A stretch of 64,000 nucleotides of DNA, taken from assembly GCF_019974135.1 (NCBI RefSeq), contig NZ_AP025017.1, forward strand, positions 1,860,001 to 1,924,000. Direction: 5' to 3'. Below, piece by piece: positions 17,391 to 26,309 of the stretch. This DNA is from Actinomyces capricornis. GTDB taxonomy: Bacteria; Actinomycetota; Actinomycetes; Actinomycetales; Actinomycetaceae. The number at the start of each line of letters is the position of its first letter. Positions within the stretch are counted from its first letter, which is position 1. Position numbers and translations under genes: made by a program. The notes beneath the pieces were generated by a model. It made no database searches. It was not told where the DNA came from and was given only the letters and a program-made list of their open reading frames with translations.

Positions 17391-18779
17391 TCAGTCCTCC
17401 TCGTTCCCCGCGACGGCCTCCAGGTTCTCGGTGTGGGGACTGCCGTCGTCGGCGGCGCTCAGCCAGAGCACGGGGATGGGCCGCCTCCTCTGATCATCGG
17501 AGTCGTCGGGGGAGGTATCCGTCCTGGTGACCAGCAGTCCGGGTCCCGTGGGCAGTCGGCGTGCCTCGACCTCCATGGCGGTGGTGGACACCGCTGCTCC
17601 GGTGTCGACATCCACGACCTCGCGGGCCAGGTCTGTCCAGTACGTGTCGATCTCCTCGAACTCCGACAATGTGGCGGGCACCTCTCGGACCGCCAGGTCG
17701 GCGGCCTCGATGGCCTCGGTGTACCGCTCGACCCAGCCGCCGGGGTAGACCTTGATGGCACTGTCGATCGTCCCCAGGCTCTGGCCGCCCAGGCTCATCC
17801 TCGTCACGGTTGTCACCTGGCACCCCAGGCCGCAGTTCGTCTCATCGTGCCTTGCCTGGAAGAGAAAGTCGGCGAGCAGGAGGGAATCCTGGCCTGCTCC
17901 GACGAGCCACTTGTCGGAGGGGATGGTTGTGGCCTCAGCGCTGTCACCATCCAGTGGGAAGACGGAGATCGTTCCCTTGCCACGTCCCCCGGGGAAGAAG
18001 TCCTGGGCGGTCTGGACGGCCAGGGCGCCGTTGGTCAGGGCCTGGCCCAGGACTAGCCCCGTGACCTCCTCCACGCGCACGATCCTCCCGGTCGCCGCCT
18101 CCAGAACCGCGATGCGCGTGCGCTGCTGCGGGATCCTCGCAGCTGCTGAGGCGGTGGTGTCCTCCTCCCCGGGAACCCATGGGCGCAGCAGGAGGGACAG
18201 GTGCCTCCCATCCGGGCTGACGACGCCAGTGCCGGAGGCGGCGGGCTTGCGCAGCTCGGGAACTGCGCGCTGTGGGGCCGTCCAGTCATGGTGGTCCTCA
18301 GGCGCCTTGGCCTCTTCGAGTGTCAGCGCCCATTGCATGCGTCCGGTGTCGTGGTCGCGGCAGATGATCGTCAGTGTTGGGACGGTCGTCTCCTCGTCGT
18401 CGGAGGGTGTGCTGCTGGCAGTGCTGCCGCCGGCCCCACCGCTCCCGGCGCCGTCGCCCCCGCTCTGCCGGCCGGTCTGCCTGGAGGTGTCCAGGACCCA
18501 GACCCCGCCGCTATCCGTGGCCAGGACGCGATTGCCGGAGCCGAGGTAGGAGGGGCTGGTCTCCTCAAGCCTGCTGACCTCCTCGGCGTCCAGGCCTCTG
18601 GTGGTGATCGCCTGCGCCGGGTTCTCGACGTCGGCCCCCACCTCCGTGCTGGCGCTGCAGGCGGAGATGACCAGGGGGAGGAGCGCGGCGACGGTGATGA
18701 GGCGGGACAGGCGGTCGCGCAGGCTCGGCCGGCCCCGCGGAGCCACCTGGTGGTGCCGGTGCGCGCTGGCAGGGCCCAT
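17391..18779 (-). CDS. Lipoprotein with beta-propeller-like repeats
   Basis: The 462-residue protein has a basic N-terminus, a hydrophobic segment and a lipobox ISAC with Cys41, so it should be a membrane-anchored lipoprotein. The body has repeating units like those of its two large neighbours: VLATDSGGVWVLDTS, VVSPDGRHLSLLLRP, IAVLEAATGRIVRVEEV. These resemble PQQ/WD-type propeller blades. A Gly/Ser/acid-rich insert lies near residues 85-108. Its ATG shares a base with the TAA of the upstream paralogue (TAATG), making one operon. No enzymatic motif is visible. It may be a solute- or protein-binding partner of the two membrane proteins; that is inferred from coupling and shared blades. Confidence 0.75.
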   Translation of the reverse strand: MGPASAHRHHQVAPRGRPSLRDRLSRLITVAALLPLVISACSASTEVGADVENPAQAITTRGLDAEEVSRLEETSPSYLGSGNRVLATDSGGVWVLDTSRQTGRQSGGDGAGSGGAGGSTASSTPSDDEETTVPTLTIICRDHDTGRMQWALTLEEAKAPEDHHDWTAPQRAVPELRKPAASGTGVVSPDGRHLSLLLRPWVPGEEDTTASAAARIPQQRTRIAVLEAATGRIVRVEEVTGLVLGQALTNGALAVQTAQDFFPGGRGKGTISVFPLDGDSAEATTIPSDKWLVGAGQDSLLLADFLFQARHDETNCGLGCQVTTVTRMSLGGQSLGTIDSAIKVYPGGWVERYTEAIEAADLAVREVPATLSEFEEIDTYWTDLAREVVDVDTGAAVSTTAMEVEARRLPTGPGLLVTRTDTSPDDSDDQRRRPIPVLWLSAADDGSPHTENLEAVAGNEED

Positions 18780-20857
18780 TACTGCTCTCCTCCCGTGAGG
18801 CCCACGAGCCGGTAGGTTCGTGGTGCTGCTTCGCCGGCGTAGGAGCCCTGGTCGATCGTGGGGGCGGTGTCCAGGGCGATGATCGTGGCCCCCGGTGCGC
18901 TCAGGGCGCGAAGTCCGGGATCCTCGCCGATGAGTCTCTGGAGCTGATTGGCGCCCTTGCTGCGGAAGGCCAGATTCGTGGGGGACAGGTAGGTGCCACC
19001 CTGCGTTAGGGGGATCGTGGCCTGGGCAGTGCCGCTCTGGGATTCCAGGATGATCTGTCCCGAGAGGGATCCCTCATCGTTGCTGAGGACGACGCCGAGG
19101 CGGGCGCTGCCCAGACCGGTGTCCTCCGAGGCGGCGACGGCGGTGCGCCGGGAGGGGTCGAAGATGGTCTGCGCCCGCGGCAGTCGGGGGTCCTGCATGA
19201 TGATGTCCTCGTTCGTGACGTCGTCGTAGAGGGGGTAGGTCACCAGAGTGCCCGAGGCCTTGGAGGCCACGGAGTTGAGGCCCGCCGTCGCACCCAGGGG
19301 GACGGCCCGGGTATCGGCCTGGTCCTGTACCCCGGCCAGGGCATCGAGGCTGACCGCCTGGGCCTCCCTCCTCGCAGAGGCGCTCGTCTCGCCGGAGGCC
19401 CGGCCCGTGTCCTGCGCCGTCCACCCGCCGACCACCGTGATGCCCGCCCTGAAGGGATCGACGAGAATACCGTGGGCCCGGCTCACAGCGGTGGGGTCGG
19501 TGTCCGGAACGAGGGAGAGGCCGGCGCGCTCCTCCCACTGCTCACCTCCCTCCTCGGTTCCCTCGTTGTCATCCTCATCGCAGTCCAGGATGAAGGAGGC
19601 GTGACCGGCGGGCCCGTGGTAGCCGCAGTCGTGGTCATCCTTCGACGTGCCGGACTCCGGATCCAGGCGCCAGCGCTGGGAGCCGTCGGCCAAGGACAGG
19701 GCGGTGCCGTCGTCGAGGATGGCGGAGTCGGACAGCTGCAGCGGCGCCCCCACGCCGGTGGTGCTGACGCGCTCCAGGACGGTGCGGCCTGTGATCGCGT
19801 CCAGGACGACGGTCACGGAGATGGCGCTGTTGCGGCGAGCGCCGATGTCCACACCTCTGGGGCCGTCAATGCGGACGGCCAGGTGGCGCCCGTCCGGGCT
19901 GACTACGGGTTCGCCGTAGTGGGCCGGGCGCTGATAGGACCACAGGGTGGTGCCGTCGGCGGGGTTGATGGTGGTGATACCGCCGGTGGTGAGGATGGCC
20001 AGGCCGGCGGCGGTCGTGGTGATGTCGACGACGTCGGGAATCTCCTGATCCCAGGCGATCCGGGTGCCGATCGTCGCCGGGCGCTCAGGCAGTGGGCTGG
20101 GCGGCGTGGCGGACAGCTCGGTGGTCGGACGGGCCCACAGGTGGGGCAGTACGGCCGCAGCCGTGATGGCCAGGATCACTGCCAGTGCTGTGGCGGCCAT
20201 GCTCAGGCGCGTCCGTGCGGCCAGGCGGAGGGTGGTGTAGTGCGTGGGCTTGCGGTTCCCGGGCCTGCTGCTCTCCCCCGGCTCGATGCGACGGCGCAAC
20301 CGCCCCAACTTGGAAAGGTCGTTGTGGTCATGACTCCACTGCGGGTTGGCAGTGCGCAGATGATGCAGCAGCAGGTCGGTGACGAGCACGGAGGCCAGGG
20401 CCATGGCTGCCGCGGCGTGGACGAGCCGTAGCGGGATGGAGACGCTGGTCTCCTGGTAGTCCGCCCACCAGCGCAGGAGTTGGAGGAGGACGACGCCTGT
20501 GGCGCACAGCAGGATGATGAGACTGGCGCCGATGGCGGCTCGGCGCCTGAGCTCCCGGCCCAGGGTCGCGACGATCCAGGTGAAGAGCCCGATGATCGCG
20601 CACCACAGGAGTGGGCTGAACAGCAACGGGCGGTCCAGCGGATCCCTGAGCCACGTGTCCTTGCTCGTCATGTAGTAGATCGTCACGCCCGCTTGCTGCA
20701 GGACGGCGATGAGGAGGCCGACCCTCAGGGCTCGCAGCATCAGGGCTCCGCGCGGCGGGACGGGCCCGCCTTCCGGAGGTGGCGGCACGCCGTCGTCGGC
20801 GCGGGAGGCGTGGGACGGGGCCGAGTCGCGGGTGGCGGCACGGGGGGAGGGCGACAT
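18779..20857 (-). CDS. Membrane-anchored beta-propeller protein, paralogue 1
   Basis: The 692-residue protein has a Pro-rich cytosolic tail, four membrane spans (about 42-62, 82-100, 107-128, 145-165), a basic loop, a fifth span at about 221-241, and an outside domain of ~450 residues. That domain has PQQ-like blade motifs: GITTINPADGTTLWSYQRP, VVSPDGRHLAVRI, AILDDGTALSLADGSQRWRLD and GPAGHASFILDC. I chose ATG at 20857, because AACAAT lies six bases upstream and the resulting length equals that of paralogue 2; an upstream GTG/ATG extension of 20 codons is less likely. A perfect palindrome abuts the start codon. Function unknown. Confidence 0.75.
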   Translation of the reverse strand: MSPSPRAATRDSAPSHASRADDGVPPPPEGGPVPPRGALMLRALRVGLLIAVLQQAGVTIYYMTSKDTWLRDPLDRPLLFSPLLWCAIIGLFTWIVATLGRELRRRAAIGASLIILLCATGVVLLQLLRWWADYQETSVSIPLRLVHAAAAMALASVLVTDLLLHHLRTANPQWSHDHNDLSKLGRLRRRIEPGESSRPGNRKPTHYTTLRLAARTRLSMAATALAVILAITAAAVLPHLWARPTTELSATPPSPLPERPATIGTRIAWDQEIPDVVDITTTAAGLAILTTGGITTINPADGTTLWSYQRPAHYGEPVVSPDGRHLAVRIDGPRGVDIGARRNSAISVTVVLDAITGRTVLERVSTTGVGAPLQLSDSAILDDGTALSLADGSQRWRLDPESGTSKDDHDCGYHGPAGHASFILDCDEDDNEGTEEGGEQWEERAGLSLVPDTDPTAVSRAHGILVDPFRAGITVVGGWTAQDTGRASGETSASARREAQAVSLDALAGVQDQADTRAVPLGATAGLNSVASKASGTLVTYPLYDDVTNEDIIMQDPRLPRAQTIFDPSRRTAVAASEDTGLGSARLGVVLSNDEGSLSGQIILESQSGTAQATIPLTQGGTYLSPTNLAFRSKGANQLQRLIGEDPGLRALSAPGATIIALDTAPTIDQGSYAGEAAPRTYRLVGLTGGEQ

Positions 20858-20875
20858 GGTCACATTGTTGTGACC
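20858..20875 (-). promoter_or_regulatory. Palindrome over leaderless start of propeller gene 1
   Basis: GGTCACA (20858-20864) and TGTGACC (20869-20875) form a perfect inverted repeat with a 4-base spacer, touching the ATG at 20857. The presumed -10 hexamer AACAAT (20869-20864 on the minus strand) lies inside it, so a repressor bound here would block transcription start. Confidence 0.5.
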
Positions 20876-20971
20876 AGGGTGTGATCCTGTCGAGGCGGGG
20901 AGGATGGGGCGGGGCATGGATCCGCCCTGGCCGTGGGTCCAGTGGCCTGCCCGGTCAGGGCATCGAGCGGC

Positions 20972-23056
20972 TCAGGAGTCGCCGGCGCCTGCCAGGGCGA
21001 TGATGTGCACGGTGCGTGGGGCGGGGGAATCAGTGATGGATTCCTGCGCCGCGTCCGCGTCGGTGTCCAGGATGAGGATGGTGGCGCCGGGAGTGCTCAC
21101 CGCCGTCAGCGCCGTGGAGAGCGCAGCCGCACCGAGAGTGGTCGGCCCGGCGCTGCGGGAGGTGGAGGAGGTCGGACCCTCCTCCAGGGGGATGGTGGCT
21201 GTGGTGGTTCCATCGCCTGCCTGCAGGTGGATCGCCGCTGAGCCTGCCTGCTCATCCCCGGGCACGATGCCCATCAGGGCCCCGGCCAGGCCGGCGTCCT
21301 GAGCGATCGGCGTCACACTCTGCCGGGCGGGGTCGACAACCGCCAGCGCCTGGGAGCCGAGCTGGTCGGGCTCCACATGGGCCTCGTCCTCCTCGGGATC
21401 GTAGAGCGGTTGGGTGACGAGCATGCCTGAGGCGGTGGAGGCCGCATGGTTGAGACCACTCGTCCTGCCCAGGGCGGTGGTCCGGCGGTCGGCGCCCGCG
21501 ATGCCGGCCAGGGAGTCAAGACTGACGGCGTCGGCCTCGCGAGCCTCGGCACTGGTCGTGGGCGTCGTCTCCACGCTCTGGCCGGTCCACCCCTCGACCA
21601 CCGTGATCTCACCGGAGAGGGTGTCCACCAGAACCCCCGATGCCTCGGTGACGGCGGTCGGGTCGGAGTCGGCGACAAGCGTGAGGGTGGCGTGCGCCCA
21701 CCGCTGGGATCCCTTGGTGGTTGAGCTCCGCGGGACGACGCAGTCGAGGATGAAGGAGGCGTGACCCGCCGGTCCGGAGTAGGGGCATCCGCCGACCAGT
21801 GTCGGATCCGGGCTCTCGGAGCCATGGTCCTCGAGGCGCCAGAGCTCAGAGCCATCGTCCAGGGAGAGGGCGGTCCTGCCGTCCAGGACTGCGGAGTCGG
21901 TGAGCTGGAGCATCCCTCCGGCGCTGTAGCGCTCCAGGACGACCTTGCCGGTGCGCGTCTCCAGGACGAGGGTGAGAGGAAGGGGGTCGCTGAGAGGAGA
22001 GGCATCATTGGCCCGTTCCAGGATGCGGGGGCCCTGGATCCTGACAGCGAGGTGCTCCCCGTCCGGGCTGACGACGGGCGTGCTGTAGTCCGCCGCACGC
22101 TGGTAGATCCACAGGGGCGCCCCATCGGCGGGGCTCAGCGCCGTGATCCCCTCATTGCTGATGACGAGCGGTCCCCTCTTGCCGGCGACCACCGGGAGCC
22201 CCTCGGTCACCTCCGTGACCCCGGTGACCTCTGTGCGCCAGGCGACCTCAGTGCCGATGGAGGCCGGCCGGGCGGGCGCGTCACCGGCGGAGAGCCGGGT
22301 GGCCTCGGGGAAGGTGCGGGTGGCCGGCCGGCTCACCGCGTGGGGGGTGGCGGTGAGCACCAGGCAGATGAGGGCCGGCAGGCACGCGACGACGGCCAGG
22401 CGCGCCCTCGCGGGCTGCGGGCGGTGCCGGCGGAGTCCGGCGCTGGAGGCGCGGCTCGCATGGACGCCGGGGCCGAACCACCGTGCCGGATCCGGGCCGC
22501 CGGGAGGGCCTCCCCGATCGCCGGTGCGCAGGAAGCGCAGGCGGAGGTCGATGATGAGCATGGCGGCTATCGCCGGCGCAGCGGTGGCCCCGCACAGAAG
22601 GCGCAGGATCGAGACGCCCGACTCCTGGTAGGCGCCCCACCACAGGGACAGCATGCGGGCGGCGACCCCGGCCGCCGAGGCGGCGATGACCACGGAGGCC
22701 AGGACCACCGCGCTGCGGTTGAGGCTGCGGATGCCGGCAGCCACCATCCACGCCACAGCTCCTAGTAGGGGGAGGATGACCGGGGAGACCAGGTGCCCGC
22801 TGGGGCTGCCGGCGCCGCCCCTGTCGTCCTCGAGCAGGGTGCTGGAGGCGACGGCCAGGTACGCCGCGGTGAGCATGAGCAGGACGACAGCGGCCATCGT
22901 CCCGGCCCGCAGTGCGCGCAGGACGGTGATGCTGGGGGGCCGTGCACCGGGGCCCTGGGCCGCGCCCCTGTCGGGGCCGACCGACGCCATGGTCTCGTCG
23001 GCGGAACTGCCGGCGTTGTCGACCGCTCCGTGCGGGGCCTGATCGAGAGACGGCAT
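20972..23056 (-). CDS. Membrane-anchored beta-propeller protein, paralogue 2
   Basis: The 694-residue protein has the same architecture as its downstream neighbour: cytosolic tail, four spans, a fifth span (LAVVACLPALICLVLTAT), then a large outer domain. Shared motifs include GITALSPADGAPLWIYQRA, VVSPDGEHLAVRI, AVLDGRTALSLDDGSELWRLE and GPAGHASFILDC, the last present almost unchanged in both. ATG at 23056 is chosen because GACAAT lies six bases upstream, matching the leaderless layout of paralogue 1. The gap to paralogue 1 is 114 bp with its own promoter, so the genes can be expressed separately. The two are clear tandem duplicates. I do not recognise a named family; a single outer cysteine pair could be involved in disulfide bonding. 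Confidence 0.75.
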   Translation of the reverse strand: MPSLDQAPHGAVDNAGSSADETMASVGPDRGAAQGPGARPPSITVLRALRAGTMAAVVLLMLTAAYLAVASSTLLEDDRGGAGSPSGHLVSPVILPLLGAVAWMVAAGIRSLNRSAVVLASVVIAASAAGVAARMLSLWWGAYQESGVSILRLLCGATAAPAIAAMLIIDLRLRFLRTGDRGGPPGGPDPARWFGPGVHASRASSAGLRRHRPQPARARLAVVACLPALICLVLTATPHAVSRPATRTFPEATRLSAGDAPARPASIGTEVAWRTEVTGVTEVTEGLPVVAGKRGPLVISNEGITALSPADGAPLWIYQRAADYSTPVVSPDGEHLAVRIQGPRILERANDASPLSDPLPLTLVLETRTGKVVLERYSAGGMLQLTDSAVLDGRTALSLDDGSELWRLEDHGSESPDPTLVGGCPYSGPAGHASFILDCVVPRSSTTKGSQRWAHATLTLVADSDPTAVTEASGVLVDTLSGEITVVEGWTGQSVETTPTTSAEAREADAVSLDSLAGIAGADRRTTALGRTSGLNHAASTASGMLVTQPLYDPEEDEAHVEPDQLGSQALAVVDPARQSVTPIAQDAGLAGALMGIVPGDEQAGSAAIHLQAGDGTTTATIPLEEGPTSSTSRSAGPTTLGAAALSTALTAVSTPGATILILDTDADAAQESITDSPAPRTVHIIALAGAGDS

Positions 23057-23068
23057 GGGGGTATTGTC
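23057..23068 (-). promoter_or_regulatory. Leaderless -10 box for propeller gene 2
   Basis: On the minus strand GACAAT is followed by six bases (ACCCCC) and the ATG at 23056; there is no ribosome site. Confidence 0.5.
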
Positions 23069-23161
23069 GTAATAAACACGTGACCGTGTCGAGGTCCGGC
23101 ATGTCCACCGATCGGCGGACACCACTGTGAACCGGCTGACGGCTACCGCCCGGGCGCCCCA

Positions 23162-23178
23162 GTTCCAACACTGGAACC
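23162..23178 (+). promoter_or_regulatory. Palindromic operator over ABC exporter start
   Basis: GTTCCA (23162-23167) and TGGAAC (23172-23177) form a perfect inverted repeat with spacer ACAC, ending one base before the ATG at 23179. AACACT at 23167-23172 sits six bases before the ATG and could be the -10 box. A LuxR-type response regulator, such as the one encoded downstream, often binds repeats of this size; that link is inferred. Confidence 0.5.
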
Positions 23179-24138
23179 ATGATCACCACCGCCCCAGTCC
23201 CCGCCCTCGCCGCAGCCGCCACCACAACCGCCCCCGCAGCTCCCACCGCACGCCCGGCCCCAGCCCTCACCGCCCCGGCCATCGAGATCCGCTCCCTGGC
23301 CAAGGCCTACGGTGCCAAGCAGGTCCTCGACGGCCTCGACCTCACCGTCCCTGCCGGCAGCGTCCTGGCCCTCCTGGGCCCCAACGGCGCCGGCAAGACC
23401 ACCACCGTGGAGATCCTCCAGGGCCTGCGCCGCCCCGACTCCGGCACCATCACGGTCCTGGGCCAGGACCCCCGCCACGCCCCCCGCTCCTGGCGCGCCC
23501 GCCTGGGCATCGTCTCCCAGGCCTCCACCGACCTGGCCGACCTCACCGTCACCGAGGCCGTCACCCACATCTCCCGCTTCTACGCCGACCCCCAGGACGT
23601 GGCCACCGTCATCGAGCGCGTCGGGCTGGCCGACGACGCCCGCACCCGCGCCTCACGCCTCTCCGGCGGCAGGCGCCGTCGCCTCGACGTGGCCCTGGCC
23701 ATCATCGGACGCCCCGAGCTGCTGTTCCTCGACGAGCCCACCACCGGCTTCGACCCCCAGGCCCGGCGCGACTTCTGGGGGCTCGTGGAGGACCTGCGCG
23801 ACGGCGGCACCACCGTGCTCCTGACCACCCACTACCTCGACGAGGCCGCCCACCTTGCCGACGAGGTCGCCATCATCCTGGGCGGGCGCGTCGTCACCCA
23901 CGGCAGCCCCGACCAGCTCGCCCGCCAGGCCGGCACCGAGCGCACCGTGCGCTGGATCGACAACGGCCGGACCCACGAGGTCAGTACCACCGCCCCCACC
24001 GCCGTCGTGCGAGACCTGCTCGCCCGACTGGCCGACGACGACGGGGAGATCGAGGGCCTGGAGGTCATCACCCCCACCCTGGAGGACCACTACCTGGCGC
24101 TCATCGCCGAGCATGCCAGTCGCCCCGACCGATCCTGA
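23179..24138 (+). CDS. ABC transporter ATP-binding protein (drug/lipid exporter type)
   Basis: The ATPase energises the ABC-2 permease encoded next. After a ~33-residue Ala/Pro/Thr-rich leader come Walker A GPNGAGKTT (residues 67-75), signature LSGGRRRRLDVALAI and Walker B LLFLDEPTTGFDP, then the switch His in TTHYLDEA. The signature has Arg in place of the common Gln-x-Gln, as in many DrrA/CcmA-like exporters. A C-terminal ~80-residue domain after GRVVTHGSPDQL is typical of the DrrA/NodI class. Length 319 residues. The start has no ribosome site and lies directly after a palindrome. It heads an operon with permease, histidine kinase and response regulator. Confidence 0.92.
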   Translation: MITTAPVPALAAAATTTAPAAPTARPAPALTAPAIEIRSLAKAYGAKQVLDGLDLTVPAGSVLALLGPNGAGKTTTVEILQGLRRPDSGTITVLGQDPRHAPRSWRARLGIVSQASTDLADLTVTEAVTHISRFYADPQDVATVIERVGLADDARTRASRLSGGRRRRLDVALAIIGRPELLFLDEPTTGFDPQARRDFWGLVEDLRDGGTTVLLTTHYLDEAAHLADEVAIILGGRVVTHGSPDQLARQAGTERTVRWIDNGRTHEVSTTAPTAVVRDLLARLADDDGEIEGLEVITPTLEDHYLALIAEHASRPDRS

Positions 24139-24192
24139 CCGCCCCTGACCGGTCCCAGCCCACCGCACCAGCCGCCACGAAGGAGACCCGCC

Positions 24193-25119
24193 ATGACCGC
24201 CACCGCCCCCATCTCAGCCCCCGCCTCAGCCACCACCCCCGTTGCCGATCCGGGCGCCGTCACCGCCGCCAGCGCCACCGTCGCAGCCGCCGTCGCCCAC
24301 CTCATGCCCCACCCCGAGCGCCCGCGCCCGTCCAGCCCCCTGGCCGCCGTCGTCACCCTGACCCGCACCAGCCTGCTCACCTTCATCCGCGAGCCCATCA
24401 GCCTGGCCATGCAGTTCTTCTACCCGCTGTTCATGCTGGGCATCTTCAGCGCCGTCTTCCCCGACGACATCGCCCCCGGCGTGTCCTACGCCGAATACCT
24501 CCTGCCGGCCATGATCACCACCGGCATCCTGACCACCTGCCTGCAGCACCTCACGGTCATCGTGGCCACCGAGCGCGAGAACGGCGCCCTCAGGCGCCTG
24601 GCCGGCCTGCCGGCCCCCGCCTGGGTGGATGTGGCCTCCAAGTGCGCCTCCAACACGATCCTGGCCCTGGCCAACAGCGCCATGCTCCTGCTCGCGGCCC
24701 GCTACGCCCTGGGCATCGAGCTGCCCACGACCGCCCGGTCCTGGGTCCTGCTGGGGGCCACCGGCCTGCTCATGATCGCCGCCTGCACCGCCCTGGGGCT
24801 GGCCATCGGCCGGCTGAGCCCCACCGCCCGCTCCGCCGCCGGCCTCATCACCCCGCTGGTCATCATGCTCCAGTTCGTCTCCGGCATCTTCTTCCCCCTG
24901 TCCCAGCTGCCCGACTGGATGGTGAGCACCTTCTCGGTGCTTCCCGCGCGCTGGTCCGCCCAGCTCATGCGCGAGGCGCTCCTGCCCTCCACCTTCGCCG
25001 CGGCCGAGCCGACAGGCGCCTGGGAGACCGCCCGGGGGCTGGTGATCGTGGGCGCCTGGCTGGTGGCCGGGATCATCGCCGCCATCGTCATCATCCGCCG
25101 CGATACCGTGGACCGGTGA
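24193..25119 (+). CDS. ABC-2 type permease
   Basis: The 308-residue integral membrane protein has a ~55-residue Ala/Thr/Pro-rich tail and six hydrophobic spans, with the ABC-2 signature region MLQFVSGIFFPLSQLPDWMVSTFSVLPARW. It forms the membrane channel of the exporter with the preceding ATPase. ATG at 24193 follows AAGGAG. Its last codons, ending AAIVIIRRDTVDR, overlap the GTG of the kinase (GTGA). The same ending persists as a relic before the second kinase gene. Substrate unknown; such exporter plus LiaRS/DesRK-like sensor modules often answer to envelope stress or antimicrobial agents. Confidence 0.9.
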   Translation: MTATAPISAPASATTPVADPGAVTAASATVAAAVAHLMPHPERPRPSSPLAAVVTLTRTSLLTFIREPISLAMQFFYPLFMLGIFSAVFPDDIAPGVSYAEYLLPAMITTGILTTCLQHLTVIVATERENGALRRLAGLPAPAWVDVASKCASNTILALANSAMLLLAARYALGIELPTTARSWVLLGATGLLMIAACTALGLAIGRLSPTARSAAGLITPLVIMLQFVSGIFFPLSQLPDWMVSTFSVLPARWSAQLMREALLPSTFAAAEPTGAWETARGLVIVGAWLVAGIIAAIVIIRRDTVDR

Positions 25120-26309
25120 GCCCCATGGAGCCGGCCGGCCCGACGACGCCCCGGACCCCCGCCACCGGCAGGGTCCGGGGCGGGCTTCGCCCCGGACCGG
25201 GGCAGCCCCCGGCAGCGGTGCCCGCCCCGAGGATCCGCGCCCTCCTGGACCGCCTGGGCCTGCCGCGGTGGGCCTGGCGCCTCCTGGCCTGGGGGCTCAC
25301 GGCTCTGACCCTGGTCCTGCTGTGGTGGCACACCGGGGCCTTCGTGCTCTTCTTCGCCGTCTACCCCCTGCTGTGGCTCGCCCACGACGCCTTCCGCCGC
25401 GGCGTGGGGGCCACCGTCCTGTTCGGCCTGGGGATCGCCGTGGTCGGCTCCGCCGCGCATGACGCCAGCTGGCTGGCCACTGCCCTCATCTCCACAGGCT
25501 TCTCCCTACTCATGGGCATGTGGGTCAGGGGTGTGCACGTGGCGCGCGCCCAGGCCGTCCAGGCCCTGGCGGACAAGCAGGAGGCCCTGGAGGCCCTCCT
25601 GGCCGCCCAGGAGGGCCTGGCCGCGGCTGAGCGCGCCGCCGGTATCGCCGCCGAGCGCGAGCGCTGGGCCAGGGAGGTCCACGACACCCTCGCCCAGGGC
25701 TTCGTCTCCGTCATCACCCTGGCCCAGGCGGCCCAGGCGGCCCAGGTGGAGGCGGCGCTCCCCGGTGACCCCGGCGCCGCGGCGTCGGAGTCGGCGCCGG
25801 GGGAGGAGAGGCGCCGCAGGGAGACGGGGGAGCGGCTGCGGCAGATCGAGGAGATCGCGCGCGAGAACCTCGCCGAGGCCCGCGCCCTGGTGGCCGGGCA
25901 GGGGCCCCGCGCCCTGCAGGACTCCGGCCTGGCTGCGGCCCTGGAACGCCTGGCCGCCGACCAGCGCCGGCACGGCCTGGAGGTCGCCCTGACCACCAGC
26001 CTGCCCGAGGACCTGCCCGTGGCCAGGCAGGTGGCGGTCCTGCGCACCGTCCAGGAGGCGCTGAGCAACATCGTGCGCCACGCCGATGCCACAACGGCAC
26101 AGGTCAGCACCGGCGTTGAGGACGGCGAGATCGTCATCGCGGTGAGCGACGACGGCCGGGGTACGCGCGGGGCCCCGGAGGGCACGGGCCTGAGCGGGAT
26201 GAGGGCGCGCCTGGAGTCCCTGGGCGGCACCCTGACCGTCGACCCGCTCCATGCCCCCGACGCCCAGGGCTGCACGGGAACGGTCCTGGAGGCGAGGATG
26301 GGCCTATGA
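25116..26309 (+). CDS. Sensor histidine kinase 1 (NarL/LiaS class)
   Basis: A HisKA_3-type kinase of 397 residues. Three to four short hydrophobic spans lie at about residues 52-130, with almost no outside loop, so it likely senses membrane state. A coiled linker follows, then the phospho-acceptor His189 in WAREVHDTLAQGF and the ATPase domain with EALSNIVRHADA and VSDDGRGTRG. GTG at 25116 overlaps the permease stop; ATG at 25125 is the alternative. It overlaps the response regulator by 4 bp. It is a close paralogue of the kinase at 27271. Regulation of the upstream exporter is inferred from operon structure. Confidence 0.9.
   Translation: MSPMEPAGPTTPRTPATGRVRGGLRPGPGQPPAAVPAPRIRALLDRLGLPRWAWRLLAWGLTALTLVLLWWHTGAFVLFFAVYPLLWLAHDAFRRGVGATVLFGLGIAVVGSAAHDASWLATALISTGFSLLMGMWVRGVHVARAQAVQALADKQEALEALLAAQEGLAAAERAAGIAAERERWAREVHDTLAQGFVSVITLAQAAQAAQVEAALPGDPGAAASESAPGEERRRRETGERLRQIEEIARENLAEARALVAGQGPRALQDSGLAAALERLAADQRRHGLEVALTTSLPEDLPVARQVAVLRTVQEALSNIVRHADATTAQVSTGVEDGEIVIAVSDDGRGTRGAPEGTGLSGMRARLESLGGTLTVDPLHAPDAQGCTGTVLEARMGL

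Noticed and set aside
23127..25115. Upstream extension of the kinase 1 frame through the ABC genes
   Set aside because: Out of frame with the ATPase and permease and Arg/Pro/His-rich; the kinase starts at the GTG overlapping the permease stop.
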